From: Actinoplanes sp. SE50/110 | Lineage (GTDB): Bacteria; Actinomycetota; Actinomycetes; Mycobacteriales; Micromonosporaceae | Direction: 5' to 3' | DNA length: 64,000 nucleotides | Assembly: GCF_900119315.1 (NCBI RefSeq) | Contig: NZ_LT827010.1 | Location: 5,923,001-5,987,000 of the forward strand | In this document: one piece after another, positions 16,464 through 25,420 of the stretch | Position numbering within the stretch: the stretch's first letter is position 1 | How the letters are laid out: every line of letters starts with the position of its first letter | Notes under the pieces: model-generated | The model's database searches: none | Told to the model about the DNA's origin: nothing | What the model saw: the letters and a program-made list of their open reading frames with translations, nothing else | Position numbers and translations under genes: made by a program

Positions 16464-17144
16464 GTGCTTCTCAACGGGACTGACGGTGAGACCTCGGAGC
16501 ACAAGGTGATCGCGCCCAACCCGGGCCTGCCGAACCAGGCGCTGCAGGTCCTCGCCCTGGCGCAGCGCACCGCCGAGGAGCACGTGGCGAGCGCGCAGCA
16601 CCACGCGGACAAGATCCGCACGGACGCCCTGGCGGCGGCAGAGCAGATCGCCCGGGACGCGCAGTCGCACGCCGGCACCGTGCGGCAGGAGGCCGATCGG
16701 GTGCTCGCCGAGGCCCGCGCCGCCGCCGAGACCATGGCGCGGGAGGCCCAGGCGCGCGCCGAGGAGGCCCGCCGCGCCGCCGACAAGATCGTCACGGATG
16801 CCCGGCAGCGCGCCGAGCAGATCGGCGCGGACGCCCTGCACGGCGCCGAGCAGTTGAAGCTGCAGGCCCAGCAGCGCTACGACGACGTGGTCGGCAGCCT
16901 GGGCGCCAAGCGCGAGGCGCTGCAGCAGCAGATCGAGGCCCTGGAGAACTTTGACCGGGAGTACCGCGGCCGCCTCACCCAGTTCATGCAGGGCCAGCTG
17001 CGCGCGCTCTGGGCGGACGCCCCGCAGGTCACCGCCGAGGTGATCGAGGAGGAGCCGATCGCCGAGGAGATCGAGGCCGCCCCGCGTCGCGGGCACCACG
17101 CGCACCAGCCGGAGGCCGACGCCGAGGCCGACGAGGACCGCTGA
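16464..17144 (+). CDS. DivIVA-like coiled-coil protein
   Basis: About 226 residues. Residues ~25-170 are a long Ala/Glu/Arg heptad coiled coil (EEHVASAQHHADKIRTDA, ADRVLAEARAAAETMAREA), as in Wag31/DivIVA-related proteins that shape poles and septa. It lacks the clear N-terminal membrane-binding DivIVA signature, so it may be a partner or a stalk-type paralogue. The acidic tail (EVIEEEPIAEEIEAAP) ends in a His/Ala/Asp-rich stretch. GTG 16464 is chosen; GTG 16506 has a better GGAG (7 bp away) and could be the real start. It ends at a perfect terminator. Confidence 0.72.
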   Translation: MLLNGTDGETSEHKVIAPNPGLPNQALQVLALAQRTAEEHVASAQHHADKIRTDALAAAEQIARDAQSHAGTVRQEADRVLAEARAAAETMAREAQARAEEARRAADKIVTDARQRAEQIGADALHGAEQLKLQAQQRYDDVVGSLGAKREALQQQIEALENFDREYRGRLTQFMQGQLRALWADAPQVTAEVIEEEPIAEEIEAAPRRGHHAHQPEADAEADEDR

Positions 17145-17163
17145 CCCGGCGCCAGGCAGCAGG

Positions 17164-17197
17164 AAACGACCCGGACCGCTGTCGGTCCGGGTCGTTT
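17164..17197 (+). terminator. Terminator of the coiled-coil gene
   Basis: A perfect 14-bp stem (17164-17177 with 17184-17197) with a GCTGTC loop; the right arm ends in GTTT, giving a short U-run. It lies 20 bp after the stop codon. Confidence 0.85.
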
Positions 17198-17241
17198 CGC
17201 TTGCGTCGTACGCCGCCCGCCCGCAGCAGCCGATTCACCGA

Positions 17242-17272
17242 ACGGGGCAGGCCGGTGACCGGCCTGCCCCGT
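17242..17272 (-). terminator. Terminator of the araA operon
   Basis: A perfect 14-bp stem (17242-17255 with 17259-17272) with a 3-nt loop, 21 bp beyond the araA stop codon. With the hairpin at 17164 it forms a back-to-back pair between convergent units. Confidence 0.75.
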
Positions 17273-17292
17273 CCGCCCTCTCACCGGTGTGA

Positions 17293-18777
17293 TCAGCGGC
17301 CGAAACCGCGGGCCAGACGGTGGTACGCCTGGTTCCAGCGCACCTGGTTGGTGAACTGCCGGGTCGTCGTGTCCTCGTCGATCAGCAGCAGTTCGGTGCC
17401 GACCATGTCGGCCAGGTCGGCCAGTTCCTCGGCGCCGACCGAGGCGGACAGCACGGTGTGGTGCGGACCGCCGGCGGTCAGCCAGCACTCGGCCGAGGTG
17501 GACAGCGACGGCGCCGGCTTCCAGACCGCCCGGGCGACCGGCAGCTTCGGCAGCGGCTCGGTCGGCGCGACCACCTCGATCTCGTTGGCGACCAGGCGGA
17601 ACCGCTCCCCCAGGTCCGCGAGACCGAGCACGATCGCTTTACCCGGGGCGGCGTCGAAGACCAGGCGTACGGGGTCCTCGCGGCCGCCGATCCCGAGCGG
17701 GTGGATCTCCAGCTTCGGCTTGCCGGCCGCGATCGACGGGCACACCTCCAGCATGTGCGCGCCGAGGATGACCTCGTTGCCCGGGGTCAGGTCGTAGGTG
17801 TAGTCCTCCATGAAGGAGGTGGCGCCACCCGGGACCATCGCCTTGAGCGTGTGCACCAGCACCGAGGTCTTCCAGTCGCCCTCGCCGCCGAAGCCGTAGC
17901 CGTCGGCCATCAGCCGCTGCACGGCCAGGCCGGGCAGCTGCCGCAGACCGCCGAGGTCCTCGAAGTTGGTGGTGAAGGCCTGGAAACCGCCCTCGGTGAG
18001 GAACTGCCGGAGACCGGCCTCGATCCGGGCCCCGTAGCGCAGCGACTCCGCCCGCTCGTTCTTCAACTCGGCGGCGATTTCGTAGACGTCGGCGTACTCG
18101 TCGACCAGCTTGTCGATCTCCGCGTCGGTCACCTGGTCGACGACCGCGACCAGGTCGTTGACGCCGTAGGTGTTGACCGAGACGCCGAAGCGCAGCTGCG
18201 CCTCGACCTTGTCCCCCTCGGTCACCGCCACGTCGCGCATGTTGTCGCCGAACCGGGCCAGCTTCAGCGACCGCATCGCCGAGTAGCCGCGCGCGGCCCG
18301 CACCCAGGTGGCGATCCGGGCCGTCACGGCCGGGTTGCTGACGTGCCCGGCCACCGTCTTGCGCGGCACCCCGAGCCGGGCCTCGATGAACCCGAACTCC
18401 CGGTCGCCGTGTGCGGCCTGGTTGAGGTTCATGAAGTCCATGTCGATCTCGGACCAGGGCAGCGCCACGTTGTGCTGGGTGTGCAGGTGCAGCAGCGGGG
18501 CGCGCAGCGCGTCCAGGCCGGCGATCCACATCTTGGCCGGGGAGAACGTGTGCATCCAGGTGATCACGCCGAGCACGCCCGGCGTCGACGAGGCCCGCCG
18601 GCAGACGTCCAGGATCTGCTCGGCACTGGTCAGCACCGGCTGCCAGACCACGTCCGCGTCGAGCTGCGCGTCCAGCTGCGCGGCGATCTCCCGGGACTGG
18701 CTCGCCACCTGCTCCAGCGTCTCCGGGCCGTACAGCCCCTGGCTGCCGGTCAGGAACCAGATTTCCCCGTTGCTCAT
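17293..18777 (-). CDS. araA: L-arabinose isomerase
   Basis: 494 residues from ATG 18777 (MSNGEIWFLTGSQGLYG), the conserved family start; the longer in-frame extension is rejected. It converts L-arabinose to L-ribulose. The Mn-site residues of the family are present: Glu in GGEGDWKT (about E299), Glu in FMEDYTYD, His in GAHMLEVCPS and His in GGPHHTVLS. The ATG overlaps the stop of the upstream permease (ATGA), so isomerase and importer are made together. The operon order is binding protein, ATPase, permease, permease, araA. No araB is adjacent. Confidence 0.97.
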   Translation of the reverse strand: MSNGEIWFLTGSQGLYGPETLEQVASQSREIAAQLDAQLDADVVWQPVLTSAEQILDVCRRASSTPGVLGVITWMHTFSPAKMWIAGLDALRAPLLHLHTQHNVALPWSEIDMDFMNLNQAAHGDREFGFIEARLGVPRKTVAGHVSNPAVTARIATWVRAARGYSAMRSLKLARFGDNMRDVAVTEGDKVEAQLRFGVSVNTYGVNDLVAVVDQVTDAEIDKLVDEYADVYEIAAELKNERAESLRYGARIEAGLRQFLTEGGFQAFTTNFEDLGGLRQLPGLAVQRLMADGYGFGGEGDWKTSVLVHTLKAMVPGGATSFMEDYTYDLTPGNEVILGAHMLEVCPSIAAGKPKLEIHPLGIGGREDPVRLVFDAAPGKAIVLGLADLGERFRLVANEIEVVAPTEPLPKLPVARAVWKPAPSLSTSAECWLTAGGPHHTVLSASVGAEELADLADMVGTELLLIDEDTTTRQFTNQVRWNQAYHRLARGFGR

Positions 18778-19796
18778 CGAGCCCTCCGTGTCACCAGTCG
18801 CTGCAGAACAATGAAGCCGAAGAGCAGGACGCCGACGACGATCCGGGTCCACGCCGAGTTCAGGTCACCCTGGAAGTTGATGATGGTCGAGATCAGGCCG
18901 AAGACCATCACGCCGAGCAGGGTGCCCAGGACGTAACCGGAGCCGCCGGTGAGCAGCACTCCACCGATCACGCAGGCGGCGATCGCGTCCAGCTCGGTGC
19001 CGGCGCCCTGCAGCGCGTGCCCCGAGGTGGAGTTGATCGTGTACAACACGCCGCCGAGCGCGGCGCAGAACCCGCTGATCGTGTAGACCAGCACCCGGGT
19101 GCGGGCCACCGGCAGGCCCATCAGCAGCGCCGAGTCGGCGCTGCCGCCGATCGCGTAGACGTTGCGGCCGAACCGGGTCCAGGCCAGCACGCCGGCCGCG
19201 ATCAGCACGACCGCCAGCGCCACCACCGCGATCAGCGTGGTCTTGACGTCATCGAAGAGCGGGATCCGCAGGTCGGAAAGGGTCACCCAGAGTTTGTCCC
19301 GGATCGGGATGGACTCCTGGTTGATGTAGAGCGCCAGCCCCCGGGCGAAGAACAGTCCGGCCAGCGTGGCGATGAACGGCTCCACCTTGAAGTAGTGGAT
19401 GGCCGCGCCCATCCCGGCGCCGAGCAGCGCGCCCAGCACCAGCACCAGCGGCAGCACCAGCAACGGCGGCCACCCGCCCTTGAGCAGGGTGGCGGTCAGC
19501 GTGGTGGTCAGCGAGATGACCGCGCCGACCGACAGGTCGATGCCGCCGGTGAGCATCACGAAGGTCATCCCGACCGCGACCACCAGCAGCACCGCGTTGT
19601 CGCGGAACAGGTTGACCACGACCCGGGGGTCGTCGAAGTGCTCCAGGTTCACCAGGCCGCCGATGTACATGGCGAGCAGCAGGACCAGGGTGGCGAGGAT
19701 CGGGATGTACTTGGCGTTCGGCCGGTAGACGCGGCGCCTCGGGTTGACCGGAGCGTTCTGCGCGACCTCCGGCGTCGCGTCGATCGTGGTTTTCAT
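18774..19796 (-). CDS. Sugar ABC transporter permease (CUT2, YjfF-like)
   Basis: 340 residues and 8-10 hydrophobic helices. CUT2 motifs are GGIDLSVGAVISLTTT (~residues 82-97) and the ADSALLMGLPVARTRVLVYT/ISGFCAALGGVLY segment that follows. It pairs with the next permease as a heterodimer, like YjfF/YtfT of the E. coli galactofuranose importer. Its start overlaps the upstream stop by 4 bp and its stop overlaps araA, so translation is coupled through the operon. Given araA, L-arabinose in pyranose or furanose form is the likely substrate (inference). Confidence 0.92.
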   Translation of the reverse strand: MKTTIDATPEVAQNAPVNPRRRVYRPNAKYIPILATLVLLLAMYIGGLVNLEHFDDPRVVVNLFRDNAVLLVVAVGMTFVMLTGGIDLSVGAVISLTTTLTATLLKGGWPPLLVLPLVLVLGALLGAGMGAAIHYFKVEPFIATLAGLFFARGLALYINQESIPIRDKLWVTLSDLRIPLFDDVKTTLIAVVALAVVLIAAGVLAWTRFGRNVYAIGGSADSALLMGLPVARTRVLVYTISGFCAALGGVLYTINSTSGHALQGAGTELDAIAACVIGGVLLTGGSGYVLGTLLGVMVFGLISTIINFQGDLNSAWTRIVVGVLLFGFIVLQRLVTRRAR

Positions 19797-20812
19797 GCGG
19801 GGACCTCGGCTCGCACGGCGGGACGCGACTTGAATCTTCCGAACACCTTCTCGCGGAAGACCGGCGACTGGGACAGGCAGAGGGCGACCACCACGACCGC
19901 CTTGAACAGCAGCGTGGCCTTGTCCGGCACACCGATGCCGACCACCGTGACGGTCAGCGTCTGGATCAGCAGGGCACCGATCACCGTGCCGACGATCGAG
20001 AACCGGCCGCCGATCAGCGCCGTGCCCCCGATCACCACGGCCAGGATGGCGTCCAGCTCGATCAGGTTGCCGGCGTGGATGCTGTCCGCGCTCTTGATGT
20101 CCGCGGACACGATCAGGCCGGCCAGGCCGGCCAGGGCGCCGGACACCACGTACACCATGATGGTGATCCGGCGGGCCCGGATGCCGGCCAGCCGGCTGGC
20201 CGCCGGGCTGCCCCCGACCGACTCGAGCAGCAGGCCCAGGGCCGTGCGCCGGGTCAGCACCGCGGTCAGCGCGACCGCCGCCATCGCGATCAGGAAGGCC
20301 ACCGGCAGGGTGAGGAAGAAACCGGTGGCGATGCTCGCGTACGGGCTGGACTGCACGTTGATGATCTGCCCGTCGGTGATCAGCTGGGCCAGGCCGCGAC
20401 CGGCCACCATGAGGATCAGCGTGGCGATGATCGGCTGGATCCCGACGACCGCGACCAGCGCGCCGTTCCAGAGGCCGAGCACGGCCGAGACGCCGATCGA
20501 GACGGCCACGATGAGCAGCACCGCGCCGAGCGCGTTCTGGTCGCTCAGGTCCTTGATCAGCAGACAGGCGACCGCGCCGGAGATCGCCATCACCGAACCG
20601 ACCGACAGGTCGATGCCGCCGGTGGAGATGACCAGCGTCATGCCGAGCGCGACGAGCATCAGCGGGGCGCTGCCCCGGATGATGTCGATCAGCGTCCCGA
20701 ACAGGTGCCCGTCGTGGATGGTGAGGAACTGGTGCGACGTGAACACGTTCACGATCAGCATCGCCACGAGAATGGCGGTCGGCCAGAACAGCCGGTTCTT
20801 CAGGATGGTCAT
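19793..20812 (-). CDS. Sugar ABC transporter permease (CUT2, YtfT-like)
   Basis: 339 residues, many hydrophobic helices, with STGGIDLSVGSVMAISG near residue 60 and SPAASRLAGIRARRITIMVYVV, as in RbsC/YtfT. It overlaps the downstream permease and the upstream ATPase by 4 bp each. It would form the channel with the YjfF-like partner. The sequence difference between the two suggests an obligate heterodimer. Confidence 0.92.
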   Translation of the reverse strand: MTILKNRLFWPTAILVAMLIVNVFTSHQFLTIHDGHLFGTLIDIIRGSAPLMLVALGMTLVISTGGIDLSVGSVMAISGAVACLLIKDLSDQNALGAVLLIVAVSIGVSAVLGLWNGALVAVVGIQPIIATLILMVAGRGLAQLITDGQIINVQSSPYASIATGFFLTLPVAFLIAMAAVALTAVLTRRTALGLLLESVGGSPAASRLAGIRARRITIMVYVVSGALAGLAGLIVSADIKSADSIHAGNLIELDAILAVVIGGTALIGGRFSIVGTVIGALLIQTLTVTVVGIGVPDKATLLFKAVVVVALCLSQSPVFREKVFGRFKSRPAVRAEVPA

Positions 20813-22341
20813 GAGGTTGCTCCGCTGGCGATGGTCTGCATGATGCGGTCGGCGTCGACCCCGGCGGTGTTGTCCAGCTCCTCGACCAGGCGGCGGTCGC
20901 GCAGCACGGCGATCTTGTGGCTGAGCCGGAGCACCTCCTCCAGCTCGGCGCTGACGAACAGCACCGCCATGCCCCCGCCGGAGAGCTCGGCGACCAGCTT
21001 CTGGATCTCCGCCTTGGCGCCGACGTCGATGCCCCGGGTCGGCTCGTCGATGATGAGCAGCCGCGGCTCGGTGATCAGCCAGCGGGCCAGCAGCACCTTC
21101 TGCTGGTTGCCGCCGGACAGGTTGCGCACCGGGCGCTCCGGGTCGGCCGGCCGGATCTGCAGCGCCTTGATGTACTTGTCGACGATCTCGTCCTGCTTGC
21201 GGCGCGGGATCGGCCGGGTCCAGCCGCGCGAGGCCTGCAGGGCCAGGATGATGTTCTCCCGGACGCTGAGGTCACCGATGATGCCCTCGGTCCGGCGGTT
21301 CTCCGAGGAGAAGGCGATCCCCCGCTTCATCGCCACCTGCGGGTCGCGCAGCGACACCGGCTTGCCGTCCACGCTGAGTGTGCCCTGGTCCGCCTTGTCG
21401 GCGCCGAACAGCAGCCGGGCCAGCTCGGTGCGGCCCGAGCCGAGCAGGCCGGCCAGGCCGACCACCTCGCCCTGGTGGATGGTCAGGTCGAACGGGGCGA
21501 TCGCACCGGTCCGGCCCAGGCCCCGGGCCTCGAGGATCGGCTCGGCGGCGGCCGCCTTCGTACGGGCGCTCTGTGCCTTGTCCTCAAGATCTTCCAGAGT
21601 GGCGAGCTCCTTGCCGATCATCTTCTCGACCAGCTGCACCTGGGTCAGCTCGGCGGTCCGGTACTCGCCGATGAGCTGGCCGTTGCGCAGCACGGTGAGC
21701 CGATCGGAGATCTCGTAGATCTGGTCGAGGAAGTGCGAGACGAACAGGATCGCCACCCCGTCCGCCTTGAGCCGGCGCATCACCCGGAACAGCTGCTCCA
21801 CCTCGGAGGTGTCCAGGCTGGAGGTGGGCTCGTCGAGGATCAGGACGCGGGCCGAGATGTCGACGGCGCGGGCGATCGCCACCATCTGTTGGATGGCCAG
21901 CGAGTACTGGCTCAGCGGGGCGGACACGTCGATGTCCAGGTCGAGGCGCTGGAGCAACTCGGTGGCCCGGCGGCGCATCTGCCCCCAGCGGATCTTGCCG
22001 AACGTGCGGGGCTCACGGCCGATGAAGATGTTCTCCGCGACCGTGAGGTTGGTGCAGAGGTTGACCTCCTGGTACACGGTGCTGATCCCGGCCTTCTGAG
22101 CGGCCAGCGGGCCGGCGATCCGGACCACGTCGCCACCGAGCCGGATCTCGCCGCCGTCGATCTCGTAGACGCCGGTGAGCACCTTGATCAGGGTGGATTT
22201 GCCGGCGCCGTTCTCACCCATCAGGGCGTGCACCTCGCCGGGGTACAAACGGAAGTCGACGCCGTCCAGGGCGACGACGCCGGGGAAGACCTTGCGGATG
22301 CCGGTCATCTCGAGGACCGGGTTGGTGGCTGGTTCGCCCAT
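20809..22341 (-). CDS. Sugar ABC transporter ATP-binding protein (CUT2, two nucleotide-binding domains)
   Basis: About 510 residues. The first domain has Walker A GENGAGKST (~43), a variant signature (LSQYSLAIQQ) and Walker B VLILDEPTSSLD. The second has a degenerate Walker A (GLLGSGRTELARLLFG), the strong signature LSGGNQQKV and LLIIDEPTRGIDVG. This asymmetric pattern is normal for RbsA/AraG/YtfR. ATG 22341 is preferred because GGAG is 6 bp upstream; ATG 22344 is adjacent. It energises the two permeases that follow in the operon. Confidence 0.94.
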   Translation of the reverse strand: MGEPATNPVLEMTGIRKVFPGVVALDGVDFRLYPGEVHALMGENGAGKSTLIKVLTGVYEIDGGEIRLGGDVVRIAGPLAAQKAGISTVYQEVNLCTNLTVAENIFIGREPRTFGKIRWGQMRRRATELLQRLDLDIDVSAPLSQYSLAIQQMVAIARAVDISARVLILDEPTSSLDTSEVEQLFRVMRRLKADGVAILFVSHFLDQIYEISDRLTVLRNGQLIGEYRTAELTQVQLVEKMIGKELATLEDLEDKAQSARTKAAAAEPILEARGLGRTGAIAPFDLTIHQGEVVGLAGLLGSGRTELARLLFGADKADQGTLSVDGKPVSLRDPQVAMKRGIAFSSENRRTEGIIGDLSVRENIILALQASRGWTRPIPRRKQDEIVDKYIKALQIRPADPERPVRNLSGGNQQKVLLARWLITEPRLLIIDEPTRGIDVGAKAEIQKLVAELSGGGMAVLFVSAELEEVLRLSHKIAVLRDRRLVEELDNTAGVDADRIMQTIASGATS

Positions 22342-22413
22342 CATGCGCTCCGTTCGCGCGGTGCGGACCACCCCGGGCTGCCGGGGTGGTCCGCACCTGC
22401 TTCGACTACCGGC

Positions 22414-23412
22414 TCAGTACTTGCGGGTCGGAAGCGCGGCCTTGGCCTGCTCCTGGGTGAAGGTGGTCTCCTCGGTGAGGACACGCTGCGGGACGTCCTG
22501 CTTGTCCTTGACCTTCTTGGCCAGGTCCATCAGCTGCGGGCCGAGGAGCGGGCTGCACTCCACGATGTAGTTGATCTTGCCGTCGGACAGGGCCTGCATA
22601 CCGTCGTGGACCGCGTCCACCGTGATGATCTTGATGTCCTTGCCGGGCTTCTTGCCGGCCGCCTCGATCGCCTCGATGGCGCCCAGGCCCATGTCGTCGT
22701 TGTGGGCGTACAGCACGTCGATCTTCGGGGTGGACTGGAGGATCGCCTGCATCGTCGTCTTGCCCTCGGCCCGGGTGAAGTTACCGGTCTGCGACTTGAC
22801 GATCTTGATGTTCGGGTTGGCCGTGATCGCCTGGGCGAAGCCCTTCTGCCGGTCGATCGCCGGGGCCGAACCGGTGGTGCCGGACAGCTCGACCACGTTC
22901 ACCGGGTCCGACTTGCCCTCGTACTGCTTGACCAGCCAGTCGCCGGCCTCCTTGCCCTCCTTGACGAAGTCCGAGCCGAGGAAGCTCTTGTAGAGGGAGA
23001 GGTCCTGCGAGTCGACCGCACGGTCGGTCAGGATCACCGGGATGCCGGCGTCCTTGGCGTCCTTGAGCACCGAGTCCCAGCCGGAGGTGACCACCGGCGA
23101 GAACGCGATGACGTCCACGTGCTGGGTGATGAAGCTGCGGATCGCGGAGATCTGGTTCTCCTGCTTGCCCTGGGCGTCCGAGAATTTGAGCTCGAAGCCC
23201 GCGGCGGCCGCCGCCTCCTGGATCGACTTGGTGTTCGCGGTGCGCCAGCCACTCTCCGCACCGACCTGGGAGAAGCCGAGGACCAGCTTCTTGCCGCTCC
23301 CGCCGGAGTTCGCCGAACCGGAACCGGCGTCGTCGCTCTTGCTGCCGCAACCGGCGAGCGCGGACACGGCCAGCATGCCCGTCAGCGCCGCCGCCATCAA
23401 CTTCACGCGCAC
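22414..23412 (-). CDS. Sugar-binding lipoprotein of the CUT2 importer (YtfQ/AraF-like)
   Basis: About 332 residues from GTG 23412, which has GGAGG 5 bp upstream. The lipobox ALAGC puts the lipidated Cys at about residue 22, then a Gly/Ser linker (~24-45) and a type I periplasmic-binding fold (LVLGFSQVGAESGWRTANT, VDVIAFSPVVTSGWD, VLYAHNDDMGLGAIEA). The VGAESGWR start is closest to YtfQ-type pentose/galactofuranose binders. It is the first gene of the araA operon, 72 bp before the ATPase, and a LacI-type operator lies just upstream. Confidence 0.92.
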   Translation of the reverse strand: MRVKLMAAALTGMLAVSALAGCGSKSDDAGSGSANSGGSGKKLVLGFSQVGAESGWRTANTKSIQEAAAAAGFELKFSDAQGKQENQISAIRSFITQHVDVIAFSPVVTSGWDSVLKDAKDAGIPVILTDRAVDSQDLSLYKSFLGSDFVKEGKEAGDWLVKQYEGKSDPVNVVELSGTTGSAPAIDRQKGFAQAITANPNIKIVKSQTGNFTRAEGKTTMQAILQSTPKIDVLYAHNDDMGLGAIEAIEAAGKKPGKDIKIITVDAVHDGMQALSDGKINYIVECSPLLGPQLMDLAKKVKDKQDVPQRVLTEETTFTQEQAKAALPTRKY

Positions 23413-23429
23413 CTTAACCTCCATCAAAC

Positions 23430-23443
23430 TGTTACCGTTAACA
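23430..23443. promoter_or_regulatory. LacI-type operator upstream of the arabinose transporter
   Basis: TGTTACCGTTAACA is a 14-bp near-palindrome with the central CG typical of LacI-family operators, 17 bp before the binding-protein start. It shares TGTTACCGTT with the site at 23528 and fits the pattern TGTTANCGNTNACA with the site at 27242. Confidence 0.75.
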
Positions 23444-23527
23444 AAGGAGCCAGCACTGGCATATACGTGTCAGTACCAGGAGTTCATCGAGTAGCTGCGA
23501 GCGCCGTCACAGCTTTCGTTTCGTGAG

Positions 23528-23541
23528 TGTTACCGTTCTCA
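23528..23541. promoter_or_regulatory. Second LacI-type half-conserved operator
   Basis: TGTTACCGTTCTCA keeps the left half and centre of the 23430 site exactly, with a weaker right half. The two centres are 98 bp apart and lie between the divergent transporter and regulator genes. This fits autoregulation and possible looping. Confidence 0.6.
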
Positions 23542-23640
23542 TCGTGCGCGTCAAGAGAGCAGATTCGTTGTTTCCAAGAGGTTGCCAAAACGGCGATCTC
23601 ACCCAGGGCCAGCAGACGGTCACCTGGTAGATATCGTCCA

Positions 23641-24753
23641 ATGCCGACCACAGACCCGGCGCCGGACCTCGGACCGGCTGCCCAGATGCCCTTCACCGCG
23701 ACCCGGCCGCGCTCCGGCAAGGAGCGCGGGAGCGTCATGCGCGACGTCGCGAAACTGGCCGGCGTCTCCCACCAGACCGTGTCCCGGGTGATCAACGATC
23801 ATCCCAACGTGCGGGCGGAGACCCGGGAACGCGTGCTCGCCGCGATGCGCTCGCTCAACTACCGGCGCAACCTGGCGGCCCGCACCCTGGCCACCCGGGA
23901 ATCCCGCACGCTGGGCATCATCGGCTTCGAGACCACCCTGTTCGGCCCCGAATCGATGCTGTACGGCATCGAGAGCGCGGCCCGGGCCGCCGGCTACCTG
24001 GTCAGCGTCGCCACGGTCCGCGAGCTGGCGCACCGGCCGGTCCTGGAAGCGGTCGACCGGCTCGCCCAGCACGACGTCGACGGGATCATCGCGATCGCCC
24101 CGAAGCCGGCGGTGACCACGGCCCTCACCCACGCCCCCAGTGGACTCGCCTGCGTGGCCGTCGGCGGCGCCGGCACCGGTGCCGACCCGTTCCCCACCGT
24201 CCGCGTCGACAACGCGGCCGGCGCGCGGCTCGCCACCCGGCACCTGCTCGACCTCGGGCACGCCACGGTGCACCACGCGGCCGGGCCACCCGACTGGCCG
24301 GAGGCGCAGGCCCGGGTCGACGGCTGGCGGGAGACCCTGTCGGCGGCCGGGGCGGCGGTGCCCCCCATCACCCCCGGCTGGTGGGACGCGGCCGCCGGGT
24401 ACGAGCAGGGCCGGCGGCTGGCCGCGGACCCGGCGGTGACGGCGGTATTCTGCGCCAACGACCGGATCGCGCTGGGTGTGCTGCGGGCGCTGCACGAGGC
24501 TGGGCGACGGGTGCCCGAGGACGTGTCGGTGGTCGGCTTCGACGACATGCCCGACTCCGGCTACTTTTTACCGCCACTGACCACTATTCACCAAGATTTC
24601 GGAGAAATGGGGCGCCGCGCGCTGGCTCTGCTCCTGGACCACATGGCGCAGGAGGAGACGGACGGCCCCCTGTCCAACGTGGTGGTCCAACCGGAACTCG
24701 TGCTGCGCTCCAGCACCGGCCCGCGGCGTCCCCTCACCCTTGGCGGTGAATGA
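23641..24753 (+). CDS. LacI-family regulator of the arabinose locus
   Basis: About 370 residues with HTH RDVAKLAGVSHQTVSRVIND and the hinge RNLAARTLATRES, then a sugar-sensor domain ending VVGFDDMPDSGYFLPPLTTIHQDFG. ATG 23641 lies 7 bp after TAGATA and may be leaderless; ATG 23737 (GGGAG upstream) is an alternative that would give the usual short LacI N-terminus. It is divergent from the araA operon, and three similar operator sites lie at the promoters of the operon, its own gene and araD. I infer an AraR-like repressor relieved by arabinose. Confidence 0.88.
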   Translation: MPTTDPAPDLGPAAQMPFTATRPRSGKERGSVMRDVAKLAGVSHQTVSRVINDHPNVRAETRERVLAAMRSLNYRRNLAARTLATRESRTLGIIGFETTLFGPESMLYGIESAARAAGYLVSVATVRELAHRPVLEAVDRLAQHDVDGIIAIAPKPAVTTALTHAPSGLACVAVGGAGTGADPFPTVRVDNAAGARLATRHLLDLGHATVHHAAGPPDWPEAQARVDGWRETLSAAGAAVPPITPGWWDAAAGYEQGRRLAADPAVTAVFCANDRIALGVLRALHEAGRRVPEDVSVVGFDDMPDSGYFLPPLTTIHQDFGEMGRRALALLLDHMAQEETDGPLSNVVVQPELVLRSSTGPRRPLTLGGE

Positions 24754-24983
24754 ACCGCGACCTGACCGCCCCCGCCGGTTACAGTCCGAGGGGTGTTCGA
24801 CGGCGACACACGGTCATCTCCCGGGCCCGCCCCCACCCGGCGGGCCACCACCGTGCGCCGCCCTTCTCCGGCCGCGCCTCCGCCCGCCAGGCCTGTGGGC
24901 GCCCTGACCACGCGCCCGTCCCGCGCCGCACACTCCGCTACCGCCCCGTGGCCGTCACCGACCGCACACCGATCCGTAACCGC

Positions 24984-25109
24984 GCCTGCACTGCACGCCG
25001 CACCTCCACTGCACGCCGCGCCTCCACTGCACGCCGCGCCTCCACTGCACGCCGCACCTGCACCGCACGCCGCGTCTTCACTGCACGCCGCGCCTGCACC
25101 CCACGCCGC
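24984..25109 (+). repeat. Seven 18-bp tandem repeats in a 667-bp region without a secure gene
   Basis: Seven units of 18 bp, consensus GCCTCCACTGCACGCCGC, run head to tail with one to four changes each. One plus-strand frame (GTG 24793 onward) would encode PLHAAP hexapeptide repeats. The opposite strand is also open (Gly-Ala-Cys-Ser repeats), so coding potential is ambiguous. The 24754-25420 stretch otherwise holds only low-complexity Pro/Ala/Arg-coding sequence and a palindrome at 25378. I do not call a gene here. Confidence 0.75.
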
Positions 25110-25377
25110 GCGGCCCGCCGCCGCCCCCGTGGCCGTCACTGACCGCACGCCGCCCCAGCACGGCATATCTGTCCCGCTCGGTGCGGCCTGCCACGACCGC
25201 GCGCCCGCCGTGGACCGCGGCGCCGTCTCACCACGTTGCGCCGTCTATCACCGCGCATCCTGCCGCCAGGTCGCTTCCCGTGGTCGCCCGGCGGGCGCTC
25301 AGGGCGGACCTTCCCTCGCCGGCACAGCCATGTCACGCCCCGCTCCGATGCCAGGCATCACCCTAAAGCCAAAATTT

Positions 25378-25391
25378 CCCGAAATTTCGGG
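25378..25391. promoter_or_regulatory. Perfect 14-bp palindrome before an unknown gene
   Basis: CCCGAAATTTCGGG sits 29 bp before the GTG at 25421, in a locally AT-rich patch within very GC-rich DNA. It looks like a protein-binding site. No regulator can be assigned. Confidence 0.45.
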
Positions 25392-25420
25392 CGCAACCTG
25401 CTTCGATGAGGAAAGGACAG

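Noticed and set aside
24984..25109. CRISPR array
   Set aside because: The units are 18 bp, directly adjacent without unique spacers. They are a minisatellite.
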